Source: Bin5 sp965218625 (GTDB taxonomy: Bacteria; Chloroflexota; Anaerolineae; Caldilineales; Caldilineaceae). Taken from it: a DNA stretch of 64,000 nucleotides. The stretch covers positions 310,001-374,000 of the forward strand of contig CBDCLG010000012.1 in assembly GCA_965218625.1 (NCBI GenBank), written 5' to 3'. The position numbers and the translations under genes are program-made. The notes beneath the pieces are model-generated. The model saw only the letters and a program-made list of their open reading frames with translations, ran no database searches and was not told where the DNA came from. Shown in pieces: positions 1 through 7,625 of this stretch (position 1 is the first letter of the stretch; each line of letters opens with the position of its first letter).

Positions 1-150
1 GAGGCAAAGGAGCTTTACGACAGTTTCTGCCGGCTGCTGACGGCGGAAGGGGTGCCGGTGGAGAAGGGTGTCTTCCAGACGCATATGGAGGTATCGCTGG
101 TCAACGACGGCCCGGTGACCCTGTGGCTGGAGAGTGAAGGGGTCGCGTAG
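1..150 (+). CDS. dtd: D-aminoacyl-tRNA deacylase (C-terminal part)
   Basis: The reading frame is open from base 1 and stops at TAG 148-150, giving the last 49 residues of a protein whose start lies outside the window. The C-terminal motif VNDGPVTLWLES and the preceding GVPVEKGVF match the conserved end of DTD, including the NxGPVT segment that forms the substrate pocket across the dimer. DTD hydrolyses D-aminoacyl-tRNAs and so recycles tRNAs mischarged with D-amino acids in the cytoplasm. The family is about 150 residues, so roughly 100 residues are missing to the left. The next gene starts 60 bases downstream on the same strand. Confidence 0.88.
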   Translation, partial: EAKELYDSFCRLLTAEGVPVEKGVFQTHMEVSLVNDGPVTLWLESEGVA

Positions 151-210
151 ACCGGCCCGCCGGGCGGGACCGTCAAGCGGGCAACCGGACGTGAAATCGG
201 AGGGGAACGA

Positions 211-825
211 ATGGCTGCAAAGCTGAGTACTGTTATAGCGGCCGCGCCAAAGACCGACCTGGCAGTGGTCGCGGCGATGGCCGCCCAGTTCGAAAGCTAC
301 ATTATGCGCGGCGAGGTCTACCGGACGGTCGCTGTTACGACTGCGTCTCAGGTTGAGGAGCGCGTGCAGAGCAGCAGTGGCGATGTTCTGGCGAGGCTGC
401 ACAAGCTAGCGGCCCAGTCGGATGAACTGTCCCCCGAGCAGAAGCAGACGATGGCGGATGCGATTGCCCGCATCGAGGATGTGACTGCGCGACTGCCTTC
501 GCGCTACCAGGCATTGCTGCTGCGCGAGGCCAGGGCGCGCTTGAACAGCCTGCAATGGTACCTGGACGATTGCATGGAGAACCGCCGCGAGTGTCGTGTG
601 CAATATCCATTTGAAATACGCAACCGCCAGCGCATCGGTGAGATCGGCAAGGCGATGGACGCGGCGGGCGCAAAAGCGCTGGCGCCGCAGCTCGAAGGTA
701 TCGACCTGCGTTTGCGCAGATTGACAAGAGGCAGCGATTTCGTCTGGGACTCAACGGTGGCGCACGTCTACCCGGACTCGGAGTACTGGTATCTGTATGC
801 GTTGCCTGTCGGGCCTGACCCCTGA
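211..825 (+). CDS. Hypothetical protein, helical, 204 aa
   Basis: The ATG is preceded by a good ribosome site (GGAGGGG about 4 bases upstream). The product is soluble and rich in Ala, Arg and Glu, with several predicted amphipathic helices in residues 20-170. It has no signal peptide, no membrane segment and no catalytic motif that I recognise. The C-terminal 30 residues are aromatic (several Trp and Tyr). It follows dtd on the same strand and is convergent with the large minus-strand cluster. I do not recognise the family and assign no function; good codon use and a clear ribosome site support that it is a real gene. Confidence 0.6.
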   Translation: MAAKLSTVIAAAPKTDLAVVAAMAAQFESYIMRGEVYRTVAVTTASQVEERVQSSSGDVLARLHKLAAQSDELSPEQKQTMADAIARIEDVTARLPSRYQALLLREARARLNSLQWYLDDCMENRRECRVQYPFEIRNRQRIGEIGKAMDAAGAKALAPQLEGIDLRLRRLTRGSDFVWDSTVAHVYPDSEYWYLYALPVGPDP

Positions 826-826
826 C

Positions 827-848
827 AAAAACAGGTTGCCTGCAACCT
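827..848 (-). terminator. Intrinsic terminator of the pur/his cluster
   Basis: Read on the minus strand, a 6-bp stem AGGTTG/CAACCT with loop CAGG (833-848) is followed by G and then five Ts (827-831). It lies 20 bases beyond the stop of the last gene in the minus-strand cluster. The layout is a standard Rho-independent terminator and also separates the cluster from the convergent gene at 211-825. Confidence 0.7.
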
Positions 849-867
849 ACAGGTGCGGGCGCCGCGC

Positions 868-1926
868 CTAATGCGCCTTAAGGTGGATCGTCACCTCGTT
901 GCGGTTGTGGAACAGCTGGCGCACATGGAGAATGGTGAAGCGTTCCCGCAATACGGCGCAGGCCGGATCGAGCTGCCGCGCGGACTGCCCCAGCTTGAGG
1001 GTCAACAGGGCCTCGGCGTGGGGATAGAGAAAGTCGGCGAATGCATTCGTCAGGCGCGCCGATGGGACGGCATCCATGCGCATATCGTTTACGAGGAGAT
1101 CGAATGTGTCGGGTCCCTCGCGCAGGTAGGCTTCGGCCGACATGCGTTTATGGCGCACGCCGCGATCGGCCGCCAGCAGCGGATGGAGCATGGCCGGGTC
1201 GACGGCGGTTACGTACTGGCCCTTTTGTCTCAGCACGCGCGTCCAGCCGCCCGGCGCCGCGCCGAGATCTACGGCTACGCCTCCACTCGGCAGTTCGATG
1301 TGAAACGCTTCGATTGCCTCCAGAAGCTTGAATTCCGCGCGGCTGATCCGGTCCTTCTCACGGCGGAATCGACGCACGCCGCCCGCCCAGTCCGAAATGT
1401 TGTGGGAGGCAAGCGAGAGGCCCAGCAACGCCTGCGGGGCGCCGGCATTCTTCGCCGGCGCCGGCAGCTTCTGATCGACCGCGGCGCAGAGCACCGACAG
1501 GACCTGAAAGGGTTGGCGAACGTCGAGGGGCGAATTCGCGGCTTCTTCAAGGGCGGCGGCGACCGACCTGTTGATGTCGAACGGCTTGTATGGCAGATCG
1601 ACGAAGATGCGGCTCTGGACTGAGAAGCTGACTTCCGCATCGAGCAGGTCGGCATATTCGGCCACGGCGGCGAGGGAGAGGCGGGCCAGGTCCCTCGGCG
1701 TTCCGATGAGCGGATTGGCGATGTCAACCGGGCAAATGTGGCGCGCAAAGATTGGCGGGTCATCGATCCAGGTCTCAGCCAGGCCCCAGAAACCTTCATC
1801 GCAGTCGACGAGCCAGACGCCGGATGCCAGCTCGGCCAGCGGTCGGGCGCCGATGCTGTCGCGACGGAACTCTTCCAGGGCGAGGTGTGCGAAGCCGGGG
1901 TCGGCCGTCAGAATGAGCTGGGCCAT
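868..1926 (-). CDS. RlmM-like SAM-dependent 2'-O-ribose RNA methyltransferase
   Basis: A 352-residue protein with an N-terminal THUMP-like region (about 1-180) and a C-terminal Rossmann methyltransferase. The FtsJ/RlmM-type catalytic tetrad K-D-K-E is visible: Lys in SRAEFKLLEA, Asp in VNDMRMD, Lys in LTLKLG and Glu in RNEVTIHL. The SAM loop is VDLGAAPGGWT. RlmM 2'-O-methylates C2498 of 23S rRNA in Escherichia coli; this protein has the same architecture, but the exact target is inferred. Its start is one base past the purB stop, so the two are translationally coupled. It is the last gene before the terminator at 827-848. Confidence 0.78.
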   Translation of the reverse strand: MAQLILTADPGFAHLALEEFRRDSIGARPLAELASGVWLVDCDEGFWGLAETWIDDPPIFARHICPVDIANPLIGTPRDLARLSLAAVAEYADLLDAEVSFSVQSRIFVDLPYKPFDINRSVAAALEEAANSPLDVRQPFQVLSVLCAAVDQKLPAPAKNAGAPQALLGLSLASHNISDWAGGVRRFRREKDRISRAEFKLLEAIEAFHIELPSGGVAVDLGAAPGGWTRVLRQKGQYVTAVDPAMLHPLLAADRGVRHKRMSAEAYLREGPDTFDLLVNDMRMDAVPSARLTNAFADFLYPHAEALLTLKLGQSARQLDPACAVLRERFTILHVRQLFHNRNEVTIHLKAH

Positions 1927-1927
1927 C

Positions 1928-3328
1928 TCAGGCGGTCGCTGCGTGGATTGCTGTCGCGATGTTTCTTGCGCGCTGCGGCGCGTCGCCGACGTAGGCAGAG
2001 GCGTCGAGCAGGCTGTTCGCCAATTCTGCGGGTACGAGCGCGGTGATGCGAGGATCTGCCAGCAGATTGTCCACCAGGGGATTTGGTTCCCCTTTCTGCA
2101 GGGCTTGCCACGCCAGCAGTGACTGCTCGCGAATCAGTTCGTGCAGATGCTGACGGTCACCGCCGGCCTTGACGGCCTCCATCAGCAGGCGTTCTGTCGC
2201 GGCGAAGACGCCGTAGTCACGCAGATTGCGGGCGGTTGGTCCGGGCCAGATGGTGACGCCTTCGAACAGGCGCTGGCTGCGGATGAGCGCTTCATCGGTC
2301 AGGAGGAAGGCCTCGGGCAGGAAAAGGCGGCGGTTGGCGGAGTCATCGAGCGTGCGTTCGAGCAGGCTGAGGGCGCTGTTGTCCCAGGCGATGCGGGGCA
2401 GGGCCGCAACCTGCCGGGTGAGACTGTCGATATTCTCGGCGGCAACGGGGTTGCGCTTGAAAGGCATCGCGCTGGATCCGACCTGCCTGGCGCCAAAAGG
2501 TTCGCTCCATTCGCCAAACGGGGGGGATTGGAGGATGCGCAGGTCGAAGGCGAACTTGTGCAGGCTGGCGCACAATCCGGCCAGCGCGTTGACGACCAGC
2601 CAGTCCTGTTTGCGGGGATAGGTCTGCGTCGTCGCCTCGTAGGCGGGCAGGTCCAACTTCAGCATGACCCGCTCTTCAAGCTGCCGAGGGCTATAGTCGC
2701 TGTTGGAAAGCAGCTGGCCAAAGCTGGCTGCGGTGCCGACCGCGCCCTTGATCCCCTTGCCGCGGACATTTACGTGTACGCGCTGCAGCTCGAGGAGGTC
2801 CTCGAGCAGGTCCTGGCCATACTGGGCCAGGCGGTAGCCGACGGTGGTGGGTTCGGCGGGCTGGATGTGGGTGAAGGCGATGGCGGGCGTGTCGGCTTCG
2901 GCCTCGATGCGCGTCGCCAAAGTTGAGAGCGTACGTTTCAGCCGCTTGACAATTTGATCGAGTGCGCTGCGCAGCCGCAGGGCGTCGACGTTGTCCAAAA
3001 CGTCCATCGAGGTGGCGCCGAGGTGGATGATGGGGCCGCCCAACGGACACTGTTCGGCAAAGGTACGGATTTCAGCCATCAGGTCGTGGCCGATCTCGCG
3101 TTCGATCTGCTGGGCGCGGGCAATGTCGATCTGGTCCTGGCGTCCGCGCAAATCGGCGACCTGTGCGGCCGTCACCAGCCCGGCTTCGAATTGGGCTTCG
3201 GCCAGCGCCACCCAGACGCGGCGCATCAGCCTGCGCTTCTCGTCCTCGCTCCAGATGCGGCGCATCACCTCGCTTCCATAGCGCCAGGTCAGAGGGGACA
3301 GGTAGGTGTCGTGGGTAAATGTCGTCAT
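1928..3328 (-). CDS. purB: Adenylosuccinate lyase
   Basis: This 466-residue enzyme of the fumarase/aspartase superfamily cleaves adenylosuccinate to AMP plus fumarate and SAICAR to AICAR plus fumarate. The signature loop reads SSAMPFKRNP, and the TSMDV and HIQPAEPTT segments carry the other active-site residues. I start at ATG 3328, because the product then begins directly with the conserved YLSPLTWRYGSEVM; an upstream in-frame start would add 20 atypical residues. It lies in the same run as purA and guaB but is separated from purA by the MNT/HEPN pair. AICAR links it to the histidine genes of this cluster. Confidence 0.93.
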   Translation of the reverse strand: MTTFTHDTYLSPLTWRYGSEVMRRIWSEDEKRRLMRRVWVALAEAQFEAGLVTAAQVADLRGRQDQIDIARAQQIEREIGHDLMAEIRTFAEQCPLGGPIIHLGATSMDVLDNVDALRLRSALDQIVKRLKRTLSTLATRIEAEADTPAIAFTHIQPAEPTTVGYRLAQYGQDLLEDLLELQRVHVNVRGKGIKGAVGTAASFGQLLSNSDYSPRQLEERVMLKLDLPAYEATTQTYPRKQDWLVVNALAGLCASLHKFAFDLRILQSPPFGEWSEPFGARQVGSSAMPFKRNPVAAENIDSLTRQVAALPRIAWDNSALSLLERTLDDSANRRLFLPEAFLLTDEALIRSQRLFEGVTIWPGPTARNLRDYGVFAATERLLMEAVKAGGDRQHLHELIREQSLLAWQALQKGEPNPLVDNLLADPRITALVPAELANSLLDASAYVGDAPQRARNIATAIHAATA

Positions 3329-3368
3329 GGGCTGTCGAAGATGGCCTGTGGAGGCTCGAACTCCTTCC

Positions 3369-3857
3369 TCATGCCGCGCAAATTGCACACCGCGGCTTCA
3401 GTTGCTCCAGGAAGGCCGACAGATCGCGATGAAGACAGTGGTGCGCTTGCCGCGCCCTGCCCAGATTGAACTGGATTTGGACCGGATCGACTGTGGCGGC
3501 ATAGGCGCGGCGGAAGAAATTACGGAAGCCGCGTAGGGCTTCCAAGAGGAGAAATATCTCATTGGTCAGCGGCGCCGGGCGCACGCCGGGGATAGGCTGG
3601 GTCATGCGATGCAGGAGAGCGGAATGCCAGCGAGAAGCGTCGCCAATCTGGTACTCAAAATGCACTGCTATGAGGCGTAGGATTTCTTCACAAGCATTGT
3701 AAACATTGTGAATCTGGTAGGCTACGCTTTCCATTTGGCGGGCATCGTTGCCATTGAAGTCCCTTGCCCTGTCTTCGAGGTTGGCAAAGACATCATCGAT
3801 CAAAGCCAGCTGCGCGGCAATGTCGGTCTTGAGGATCAGGAACTCTCGGGCGTCCAC
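3369..3857 (-). CDS. HepT-like HEPN protein with altered active-site motif
   Basis: A 162-residue all-helical protein whose start overlaps the end of the nucleotidyltransferase gene by 22 bases, the usual order of MNT-HEPN (MntA-HepT) pairs. The C-terminal half matches the HepT-like ribonuclease family: the region FRNFFRRAYAATVDP aligns with the HEPN motif R-x4-H-x-Y. Here the His is Arg (codon CGC, one transition from CAC) while the Arg and Tyr remain. HepT toxins need this His for RNA cleavage, and the Tyr is the residue AMPylated by MntA. The protein is therefore predicted to be a weak or dead RNase. Similarity was judged by eye. Confidence 0.72.
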   Translation of the reverse strand: MDAREFLILKTDIAAQLALIDDVFANLEDRARDFNGNDARQMESVAYQIHNVYNACEEILRLIAVHFEYQIGDASRWHSALLHRMTQPIPGVRPAPLTNEIFLLLEALRGFRNFFRRAYAATVDPVQIQFNLGRARQAHHCLHRDLSAFLEQLKPRCAICAA

Positions 3858-4189
3858 TCCACACCTTCTCGCCGGATACGGTCGGCAAACGGTACTGTTG
3901 CCAGATTGACCAAGTCCACATCCCTGCCCAGCAGCGACGAAAATCGCCCGATTGCTTCGGTCATGAGTAGGGGCCGTCCGGTCTCGATGGCTATATCAAC
4001 ATCGGACTGCTCGTGGAAGCGATGGGGTTGCGCCACAGAGCCGAAAATGTAGGCGAAGCGGATTCCATATCGGTCGCTATTCGATTCCAGAAGCTCGACG
4101 GTCTGCGCTAAGAGACGTTGCCGCTCAACTTCGAGGCGGTCGGAACGCTGCGCTATCGCTTTGTCCAGCACGCTGGTGTCAAAAGGCAT
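3836..4189 (-). CDS. MNT-type nucleotidyltransferase (MntA-like antitoxin)
   Basis: This small polymerase-beta-like nucleotidyltransferase has 117 residues when started at ATG 4189 (MPFDTSVLDKAIAQ). A longer reading from 4273 is possible but would overlap the end of purA. The core motif is FGSVAQPHRFHEQSDVDIAI, that is G-S-x11-D-x-D, one residue longer than the usual G-S-x10-D-x-D; both metal-binding Asp are present. MntA antitoxins silence HepT by adding AMP to the Tyr of its active site. The pair sits between purA and purB on the same strand and so is probably cotranscribed with purine genes. Confidence 0.78.
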   Translation of the reverse strand: MPFDTSVLDKAIAQRSDRLEVERQRLLAQTVELLESNSDRYGIRFAYIFGSVAQPHRFHEQSDVDIAIETGRPLLMTEAIGRFSSLLGRDVDLVNLATVPFADRIRREGVEWTPESS

Positions 4190-4269
4190 TGGTCCGGATG
4201 CACTGGCGCGATGCCCGCAGTGCACGTTGGCCGTCCGTACACCTTGGCGTATCGGCCGACATTCGCTCT

Positions 4270-5568
4270 TCACTCGCCAACTGCTTGGGAAAGGGCTCCG
4301 CGCCCGAACATATTGTCCCGCTCGGGGCCGACCGAAACATAGGCGACGGGGACACCGGCCAGTTCGGCAATGCGGTTGATGTAGTTACGGGCGGCGTGGG
4401 GCAGGTCTGCCCAACCGCGGCATCCGGTCGTTGGCCTGTCCCAACCGGGCATCTCCTCCCAGAGCGGCTGCGCCTCGATCAGTTGGGAGGTGTCGGGGAC
4501 GGCGTCGGTGAGTACCGAACCGTCGGCCAGGCGATAGCCGGTGCAGATCCTGAGTGGGTCGATGCCATCCAGGACGTCGAGCTTGGTAATTGCAAGGCCG
4601 GTCATGCCGTTGAGCCAGGCGGCGTAGCGAATGGCGACGCCGTCAAACCAGCCGCAACGGCGAGGCCGGCCGGTTGTGGCGCCGAATTCCTGGCCCACAT
4701 CCTGCATCTGCTTGCCGATCTCGTCATGAAGTTCAACCGGAAAGGGTCCGTCGCCGACACATGTGCTGTAGGCCTTGCAGACGCCGTAGACTTCGTCAAG
4801 CGAGCCTGCGGGAAGGCCAGCGCCGGACGGAGCGAACGCGGCTGTGGGATGGCTGCTGGTGACATAGGGATAGATGCCCCAATCCAGGTCGCGCATGACA
4901 CCGAGCTGACCCTCGAGCATAATGTCGTTGCCGGCTTCGAGCGCCATTCGCAGCATCGGCACCGTGTCGATGATGCGGGGGGCCAGTTGCAGCCGGTACT
5001 CCATCAAAAGGTCGTAGATTTCGCGACCATCGACCGGTTGCCCGCCGAGGATCGTCAGTTTGCGGTTGATGGTGCGCAGGGCGCTGTCCAGGCGGCTCTC
5101 GAGCCACTCCGGCTGCAGCAGGTCGCCCATGCGCAGGCCGGAGCGGGTGGCTTTATCGCTGTAGGCGGGCCCGACGCCCCTCATTGTGGTGCCGATCGTG
5201 TCTGCGCCCCTGGCCTTCTCTTCCAGCTGATCGAGTTTACGATGGTATGGCAGTATCATCTGGGCGCGGCTGCTGATCCACAGCCGGTCGCAGCTGACGC
5301 CGATTGACTTCAGGTTGGCGATCTCCTCCAGCAGAGACTGGGGGTTCACCACACAACCGGTACCGATGATGTTGTGGACGTTAGGATAGAAGATACCGCA
5401 GGGAACAATGTGGAGCACGGTCTTGCCGAAGTCGTTGACAACAGTGTGGCCGGCGTTGTCACCACCTTGAAAGCGGATGACAAAGTTGGCCCGTTTGGCA
5501 AGGTAGTCGACGATACGGCCCTTTCCTTCATCGCCCCACTGTGCGCCCACGACGGCAGTAACAGTCAT
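4270..5568 (-). CDS. purA: Adenylosuccinate synthetase
   Basis: The 432-residue protein joins IMP and aspartate with GTP, the first committed step to AMP. The N-terminal signature GAQWGDEGKGRIVDYL (phosphate loop with catalytic Asp) and the second motif FQGGDNAGHTVV are intact, as is the IMP-binding TIGTTMRGVGPAYSDK. The length is typical. The start ATG lies one base after the guaB stop, so translation of guaB and purA is probably coupled. Together guaB, purA and purB control the split of IMP into GMP and AMP. Confidence 0.96.
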   Translation of the reverse strand: MTVTAVVGAQWGDEGKGRIVDYLAKRANFVIRFQGGDNAGHTVVNDFGKTVLHIVPCGIFYPNVHNIIGTGCVVNPQSLLEEIANLKSIGVSCDRLWISSRAQMILPYHRKLDQLEEKARGADTIGTTMRGVGPAYSDKATRSGLRMGDLLQPEWLESRLDSALRTINRKLTILGGQPVDGREIYDLLMEYRLQLAPRIIDTVPMLRMALEAGNDIMLEGQLGVMRDLDWGIYPYVTSSHPTAAFAPSGAGLPAGSLDEVYGVCKAYSTCVGDGPFPVELHDEIGKQMQDVGQEFGATTGRPRRCGWFDGVAIRYAAWLNGMTGLAITKLDVLDGIDPLRICTGYRLADGSVLTDAVPDTSQLIEAQPLWEEMPGWDRPTTGCRGWADLPHAARNYINRIAELAGVPVAYVSVGPERDNMFGRGALSQAVGE

Positions 5569-5569
5569 G

Positions 5570-7180
5570 TCAATTCCCTGGTTTCACCTGATAGTTGGGC
5601 GCCTCTTTGGTGATTACGACGCTGTGCGGATGGCTTTCCTGATAGCCTGCCGGGCTGATGCGGACAAAGCGTGCCTTGCGCCACAGGTCCGGAATACTCT
5701 CGGCGCCGACATATCCCATGCCGGAGCGAAGGCCGCCCAGAAGTTGGAAGACGAACTCGCTGAGGAGGCCCTTGTAAGGGACCTGACCTTCAATTCCTTC
5801 GGGTACGGTCTTGCCGCCGATGTCGGGAGAGGCGCCGTTGCGGGACTGGCCGCTGGCATAGCGGTCGGCGGCGCGTCCTCTCATTGCGCCGATGCTGCCC
5901 ATGCCGCGATACTCCTTGAACGAGCGGCCCTCTCGGATAACGATTTCGCCGGGAGACTCATGCAGGCCGGCGAGCAGGCTGCCGAGCATGGCCGCGGACG
6001 CCCCGCAGGCGAGCGCCTTGGTGATATCGCCGCTGTAACGGATGCCGCCATCGGCGATCAGGGTCACCCTGGTGGATGCCGCGGCCTCGGCGCAGGTGGC
6101 GATCGCGGTAAGCTGGGGCATGCCTGCGCCCGAGACGATGCGTGTTGTACAGATTGACCCGGCGCCCACACCGACTTTGACCACGTTTGCGCCGGCCTCG
6201 GCCAGCATCTGCACACCCTCGGCGGTTACGACGTTTCCAGCAATAATTGGAAGATTAGGGAAACGTGCGCGCGCAGATCCAACCGTTTCGAGAACGCCCT
6301 GTGTATGGCCGTGGGCGGTATCGACGGCAATCGCGTCTGCGCCGGCGTTTACGAGGCTTTGGGCGCGGCGCATTGCGTCTGCGCCGACGCCAATTGCGCC
6401 GGCCACGAGGAGACGTCCGCGTTCATCTTTGGCCGAGTGGGGGAAGTCCTGCCGCTTCAGAATATCCTTATAGGTGATTAGTCCCTTAAGGTAGCCGCGC
6501 CGGTCGACCAGCGGAAGCTTCTCGATTCGGTAGCGGTGGAGGATCTCCTGGGCCTCTTCCAGCGTCGTGCCAAGCTGGGCGGTGATGAGATTATCGGACA
6601 CCATGTAATCGGAGATCGGGCGCAGGTGGTCGGTTGCGAAACGGACGTCGCGGTTGGTGAGGATTCCCCGAAGCTGATTGTCATCATCGGTGATCGGTAC
6701 ACCGCTGATGTGATAATGGCTCATAACCGCTTCGGCGTCGGCGAGCGTGTTTTGGGGACGGAGGGTGATTGGATCGACAATCATTCCGCTCTCGCTGCGT
6801 TTGACCTTGTCGACCTCTTCAGCCTGCTGTTCCATCGAGAGGTTGCGGTGGATGACGCCCAGGCCGCCCTGGCGGGCAAGTGCAATCGCCAGCTCGGCTT
6901 CGGTTACGGTGTCCATGGCCGCGCTGACGATGGGGATGTTCAGCGCGAGTTTGGGATGCAGGCTGATGCTTACGTCGACGTCGGCGGGCAGTAGTTCGGC
7001 GTAACCCGGCACGAGTAGAACGTCGTCGAAGGTCATGGCGTCCTGGCCGAAGAGGTCATTGACCAGTGGAACGAGGGTGGAGGGTGCGTTTTCATTGCCT
7101 CTGGGTGGCGCCTCATTCGAATCGGGGGTCTGGGCGATGGGAGAACCGTTGCGTGTGCCTTCAATCACGGGAACAGTCAT
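5570..7180 (-). CDS. guaB: IMP dehydrogenase
   Basis: The enzyme oxidises IMP to XMP with NAD+, the rate-limiting step to GMP. Residues 1-45 are a variable leader; a TIM barrel follows, interrupted at about 120-240 by two CBS domains. The active-site loop GSICTTRIVSG carries the catalytic Cys (about residue 343), followed by the flap motif YRGMGSIGAM. I start at ATG 7180, since GGGAGGA lies 5 bases upstream; an in-frame ATG at 7213 lacks such a site. The product is then 536 residues, slightly longer than the usual 480-500 because of the leader. Confidence 0.95.
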   Translation of the reverse strand: MTVPVIEGTRNGSPIAQTPDSNEAPPRGNENAPSTLVPLVNDLFGQDAMTFDDVLLVPGYAELLPADVDVSISLHPKLALNIPIVSAAMDTVTEAELAIALARQGGLGVIHRNLSMEQQAEEVDKVKRSESGMIVDPITLRPQNTLADAEAVMSHYHISGVPITDDDNQLRGILTNRDVRFATDHLRPISDYMVSDNLITAQLGTTLEEAQEILHRYRIEKLPLVDRRGYLKGLITYKDILKRQDFPHSAKDERGRLLVAGAIGVGADAMRRAQSLVNAGADAIAVDTAHGHTQGVLETVGSARARFPNLPIIAGNVVTAEGVQMLAEAGANVVKVGVGAGSICTTRIVSGAGMPQLTAIATCAEAAASTRVTLIADGGIRYSGDITKALACGASAAMLGSLLAGLHESPGEIVIREGRSFKEYRGMGSIGAMRGRAADRYASGQSRNGASPDIGGKTVPEGIEGQVPYKGLLSEFVFQLLGGLRSGMGYVGAESIPDLWRKARFVRISPAGYQESHPHSVVITKEAPNYQVKPGN

Positions 7181-7218
7181 CTTATTCCTCCCGGAGTCAG
7201 TTGAAATCACCATGAGCT

Positions 7219-7227
7219 ATTCTACCA
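7219..7227 (-). promoter_or_regulatory. Possible guaB promoter (extended -10)
   Basis: On the minus strand TGG-TAGAAT lies 38 bases before the guaB start, in the 160-base gap after hisE. This is an extended -10 with no convincing -35. The same TGG-TAGAAT string precedes the formate dehydrogenase operon. The call rests on consensus match only. Confidence 0.4.
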
Positions 7228-7340
7228 CCGCAGCGGAGGCGGGCGCGAATTGGCAGGGGTTGGAAAGAAGGTCCGCGAGGAGGCCGTGCGCAAGGGGCGT
7301 TGAAAGAATCGGACCGGCGACCGGCTTTCAAACTCTTATG

Positions 7341-7622
7341 CTACTTGAAGCGGCGCGCCAACTCTGCTTCAACTTCAGTCCAGGAGAGCTCGCGCTGCGC
7401 CAGGAGGACGAGGCTGTGGTAGAACAGGTCGGCCATCTCGGAGACGAGGCGTTCATCGCTCTCCTGAAGGGCAGCGACGATGAGTTCGACCGCTTCTTCG
7501 CCGACCTTCTGGGCGATCTTGCCAGTGCCGTCAGCCAGAAGACACGCGGTGTAGGAATGCGGCGTCGGGTTAGCTTTGCGCTCGGCGATGGTGGCTGACA
7601 GGTTGTCGATGATTTCGGACAT
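7341..7622 (-). CDS. hisE: Phosphoribosyl-ATP pyrophosphatase
   Basis: This 93-residue all-alpha MazG-fold protein hydrolyses PR-ATP to PR-AMP, step 2 of histidine synthesis. The conserved pattern KIAQKVGEEAVELIVAA followed by EMADLFYHSLVLL supplies the acidic metal ligands (E-E-x2-E and E-x2-D). It is a stand-alone hisE; no hisI partner is fused or adjacent. Its start lies 3 bases after the stop of the helicase gene. Other his genes of the cluster lie upstream of the helicase. Confidence 0.93.
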   Translation of the reverse strand: MSEIIDNLSATIAERKANPTPHSYTACLLADGTGKIAQKVGEEAVELIVAALQESDERLVSEMADLFYHSLVLLAQRELSWTEVEAELARRFK

Positions 7623-7625
7623 GGC

